Virus record (IMG/VR): IMGVR_UViG_3300034108_000811
Coordinates: 1-64,000 of that record
Length of the DNA stretch: 64,000 nucleotides
Origin: a virus
Strand: one strand, 5' to 3'
The position numbers were made by a program, and so were the translations under genes. Shown here in pieces: positions 62,286 to 64,000 of this stretch; positions within the stretch are counted from its first letter, which is position 1, and every line of letters begins with the position of its first letter. The notes under the pieces are model-generated. The model was not told the origin of the DNA. It saw only the letters and a program-made list of their open reading frames with translations, and did no database searches.

Positions 62286-64000
62286 TTATTGATATTTATC
62301 TAACCATCCACCCTTGGTTGGTTTGTTATAATTGGTAAAGTTAGTTAATTGGTCCAGCTTTTCAATAGGCTGAGCATCTAAATTATTTATATTCCCACCA
62401 GATTTCATCATAGGATATTCTGTAACAGGCCCTTTGTTGAATTTATAATCTTCTCCAGGCTGCATCATCATTTGTTCACCATCTGCACCTATTCCTAATA
62501 CAGGATAGGGTACACCTTGCATTGTTATATTGTTAGAATCTATTTGTGTTATTTCTCCTGGATGTGCCCATTGTCCTCTGTCATCTTTAATAATGCCACC
62601 TTGTTTATATTGCTTTACACCATAATGAGGAAGTATCACTGATTCATTTTTTAAAAAAGGTCTCTGTATATCTTTTGGTATAATTCCTCTTTTTATTTGT
62701 TCATCTATTTCTGAATTAAGGTATTTAGCAATGTCACTTGCTTCATATTCAAAATTAGATAAAAACCCCATAGTATTCATTGGTTTATATCCAAGAAATT
62801 GAGGATCTCCTTTGTCATATTTAAACACTTGCTTTAATTGTGGAAGATATGAACTGTGTGATGTGTTTGTACTTCCTGTAAATACATCTCCAGAATTCAT
62901 TCCTTGTGGAGCAGAACTAACTTTTTTGGAAACATTCTTTAAATTTCCTGAATTTGCTAGAGTAAGCAATGAAACGTTCTCATTCACTGTTCCAGAGTGA
63001 TAAGGATAGTTTTGAGAATTTATCATAAATAAATTCTCAAGTTTATTATCAATGTTTCTCATACCTGTATTCAGTCTCTCTAATATTACAGGCATCGGAT
63101 TTTTAGTACGAGATGCAATATTACCAGATGCAGAATAAGGTACATCTAAATTTAAGTTAAGATATTCAGGAGGAGCTGCAAGTTGATTATTTTCAGCAAG
63201 TGATTCTATAAAACTTCTAACTTGTGTAGACCTGTCTATATTAGCAGATGATCTTTCTACATTGTTAATTGCTGAAGATATGTCTGTCATATCCCAATCA
63301 AGTGATTCAGATAAACTTGGATCCATTTGTCTAAGAAGAGCATTTTGTTCCGTTGCAAAAGTTCTCAAACTACTAAGCTGTTCATCTGAAAGAGCTCTAA
63401 AATTAATTGCTCCACCAAGATCATCAGCTCCTTCCCCAATTATATTTGCTACACGCTCTTCTCCGTAGTGTATTGAGGGCTGGTCTTCAAGATACCTAAT
63501 TAACACATCTCTATGTCTATAATACCTATCAGCTTCGGCCCTTCTGGAAGGCCTTGTTAAATCTATAGAAGAAGATCTACCAACAGATTGTTCACCAGCT
63601 TCAGAATTTAAAAATAATTGTGCTTCTTCTTTAGATCTGCCAAATACTTTTTGAAAATGTTCTTCAGGAAGCTTATTTTCTAATGCATATTTCATTTGTC
63701 CAGTGTATGGAACATTTGTTGCTCTAAGTCTTCCTATTTCCTGAACTTGTCTAAGAGCTTTTACATCGTCAATTCCCATTCTTGGTATGTCTGCATTTAA
63801 GGGAATTCCTCCTATTCTACCTATTGCTTCTTTTATATTTTTAGCTCTTGGTAAATCAACTACAGTTTTTGCTGCATTTTTTAAAGCTGGAGATTTCAAT
63901 GCACTACCTAATGGGTCAAATCCTATAGCACCAAGTCCTGCTGTCATTGCTACATTTAGAGCTGCTTCTTGGGGTGTTCTAGAATTACCTAGATTTGAAG
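62286..64000 (-). CDS. Large virion-type protein, N-terminus beyond the window
   Basis: The frame stays open to the window end, so the ATG at 63947 is probably not the start. At least 571 residues are visible. The N-terminal visible part is alanine-rich and helical (AALNVAMTAGLGAIGFDPLG). The C-terminal 120 residues contain YKQGGIIKDDRGQWAHPGEITQIDSNNITMQGVPYPVLGIGADGEQMMMQPGEDY, a module conserved in large phages of this host group, from memory. The function is unknown; a structural role is inferred from the neighbours. Confidence 0.6.
   Translation of the reverse strand, partial: SNLGNSRTPQEAALNVAMTAGLGAIGFDPLGSALKSPALKNAAKTVVDLPRAKNIKEAIGRIGGIPLNADIPRMGIDDVKALRQVQEIGRLRATNVPYTGQMKYALENKLPEEHFQKVFGRSKEEAQLFLNSEAGEQSVGRSSSIDLTRPSRRAEADRYYRHRDVLIRYLEDQPSIHYGEERVANIIGEGADDLGGAINFRALSDEQLSSLRTFATEQNALLRQMDPSLSESLDWDMTDISSAINNVERSSANIDRSTQVRSFIESLAENNQLAAPPEYLNLNLDVPYSASGNIASRTKNPMPVILERLNTGMRNIDNKLENLFMINSQNYPYHSGTVNENVSLLTLANSGNLKNVSKKVSSAPQGMNSGDVFTGSTNTSHSSYLPQLKQVFKYDKGDPQFLGYKPMNTMGFLSNFEYEASDIAKYLNSEIDEQIKRGIIPKDIQRPFLKNESVILPHYGVKQYKQGGIIKDDRGQWAHPGEITQIDSNNITMQGVPYPVLGIGADGEQMMMQPGEDYKFNKGPVTEYPMMKSGGNINNLDAQPIEKLDQLTNFTNYNKPTKGGWLDKYQ

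Noticed and set aside
1-64000. CRISPR array, insertion sequence, integrase or attachment sites
   Set aside because: I saw no regularly spaced direct repeats outside the collagen-like gene, no transposase or integrase motifs and no att-like duplications.
41252-64000. Firm assignment to crAss-like phages
   Set aside because: The giant proteins and the polymerase-like motif suggest kinship, but terminase, portal and capsid genes are outside the window and I could not compare sequences.

Overview
The window is AT-rich phage DNA, almost completely coding. It has the features of a large tailed bacteriophage (Caudoviricetes) infecting a member of the Bacteroidota. The host inference rests on two things seen in the sequence. 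Leaders are A-rich and lack Shine-Dalgarno motifs. Nine intergenic or near-intergenic sites match the Bacteroidota promoter consensus TTTG/TTG-N19-20-TAnnTTTG. The phage inference rests on a lysis cassette, collagen-like and lectin-like tail proteins, rIIA/rIIB homologues, phage-type replication genes, homing endonucleases, a group I intron, and giant virion-type polypeptides. No terminase, portal or major capsid gene lies here, so this is part of a larger genome.

Layout. (1) 1-16141, plus strand: early replication and nucleotide-metabolism block. It holds the end of an SF2 helicase, an RNAP-alpha-CTD-like HhH protein, a P-loop ATPase, an SSB-like protein, a TOPRIM primase, a DUF932 protein, a uracil-DNA-glycosylase relative with an altered catalytic motif, rIIA and rIIB, an HNH nuclease, a PD-(D/E)XK exonuclease, a MazG-like protein, and a class II ribonucleotide reductase split by a group I intron. 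(2) 16277-21052, plus strand: a second unit with RecA, an HNH protein, a GroES-like cochaperonin and a run of glycosyltransferases and a methyltransferase. (3) 21055-27732, minus strand: a late region with a cluster of tiny Lys/Gly-rich proteins, a GIY-YIG nuclease, a ferritin-like protein, a glycosyltransferase, a structural protein and the lysis cassette (coiled-coil/TM protein, spanin-like protein, holin-like protein, amidase). (4) 27852-30598, plus strand: a surface-sugar operon (GT4, TibC-like heptosyltransferase, FkbM methyltransferase) driven by a promoter interleaved with the divergent lysis promoter. (5) 30602-35931, minus strand: tail-fibre/adhesin operon including a long Gly-Thr-Ser collagen-like protein. 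(6) 35967-64000, minus strand: five very large proteins, among them a 5027-residue polypeptide.

How the genes may work together. The left block supplies replication, recombination and dNTPs. The right block encodes proteins of the kind packaged in the virion and delivered with the genome. The 5027-residue protein is the centrepiece. It carries Gly-rich hydrophobic N-terminal segments, an HExxH metallopeptidase motif and a second degenerate one, an RNA-polymerase-like double-psi beta-barrel signature (DFDID), a macro-like domain and a C-terminal RecD/Dda-type SF1 helicase. Its neighbour of 1762 residues carries a PD-(D/E)XK nuclease. I read this set as an injected polyvalent machine for early transcription, genome protection and host takeover, related in concept to the giant virion RNA polymerases of crAss-like phages. 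The motifs are seen in the sequence; the packaging and the joint function are inference.
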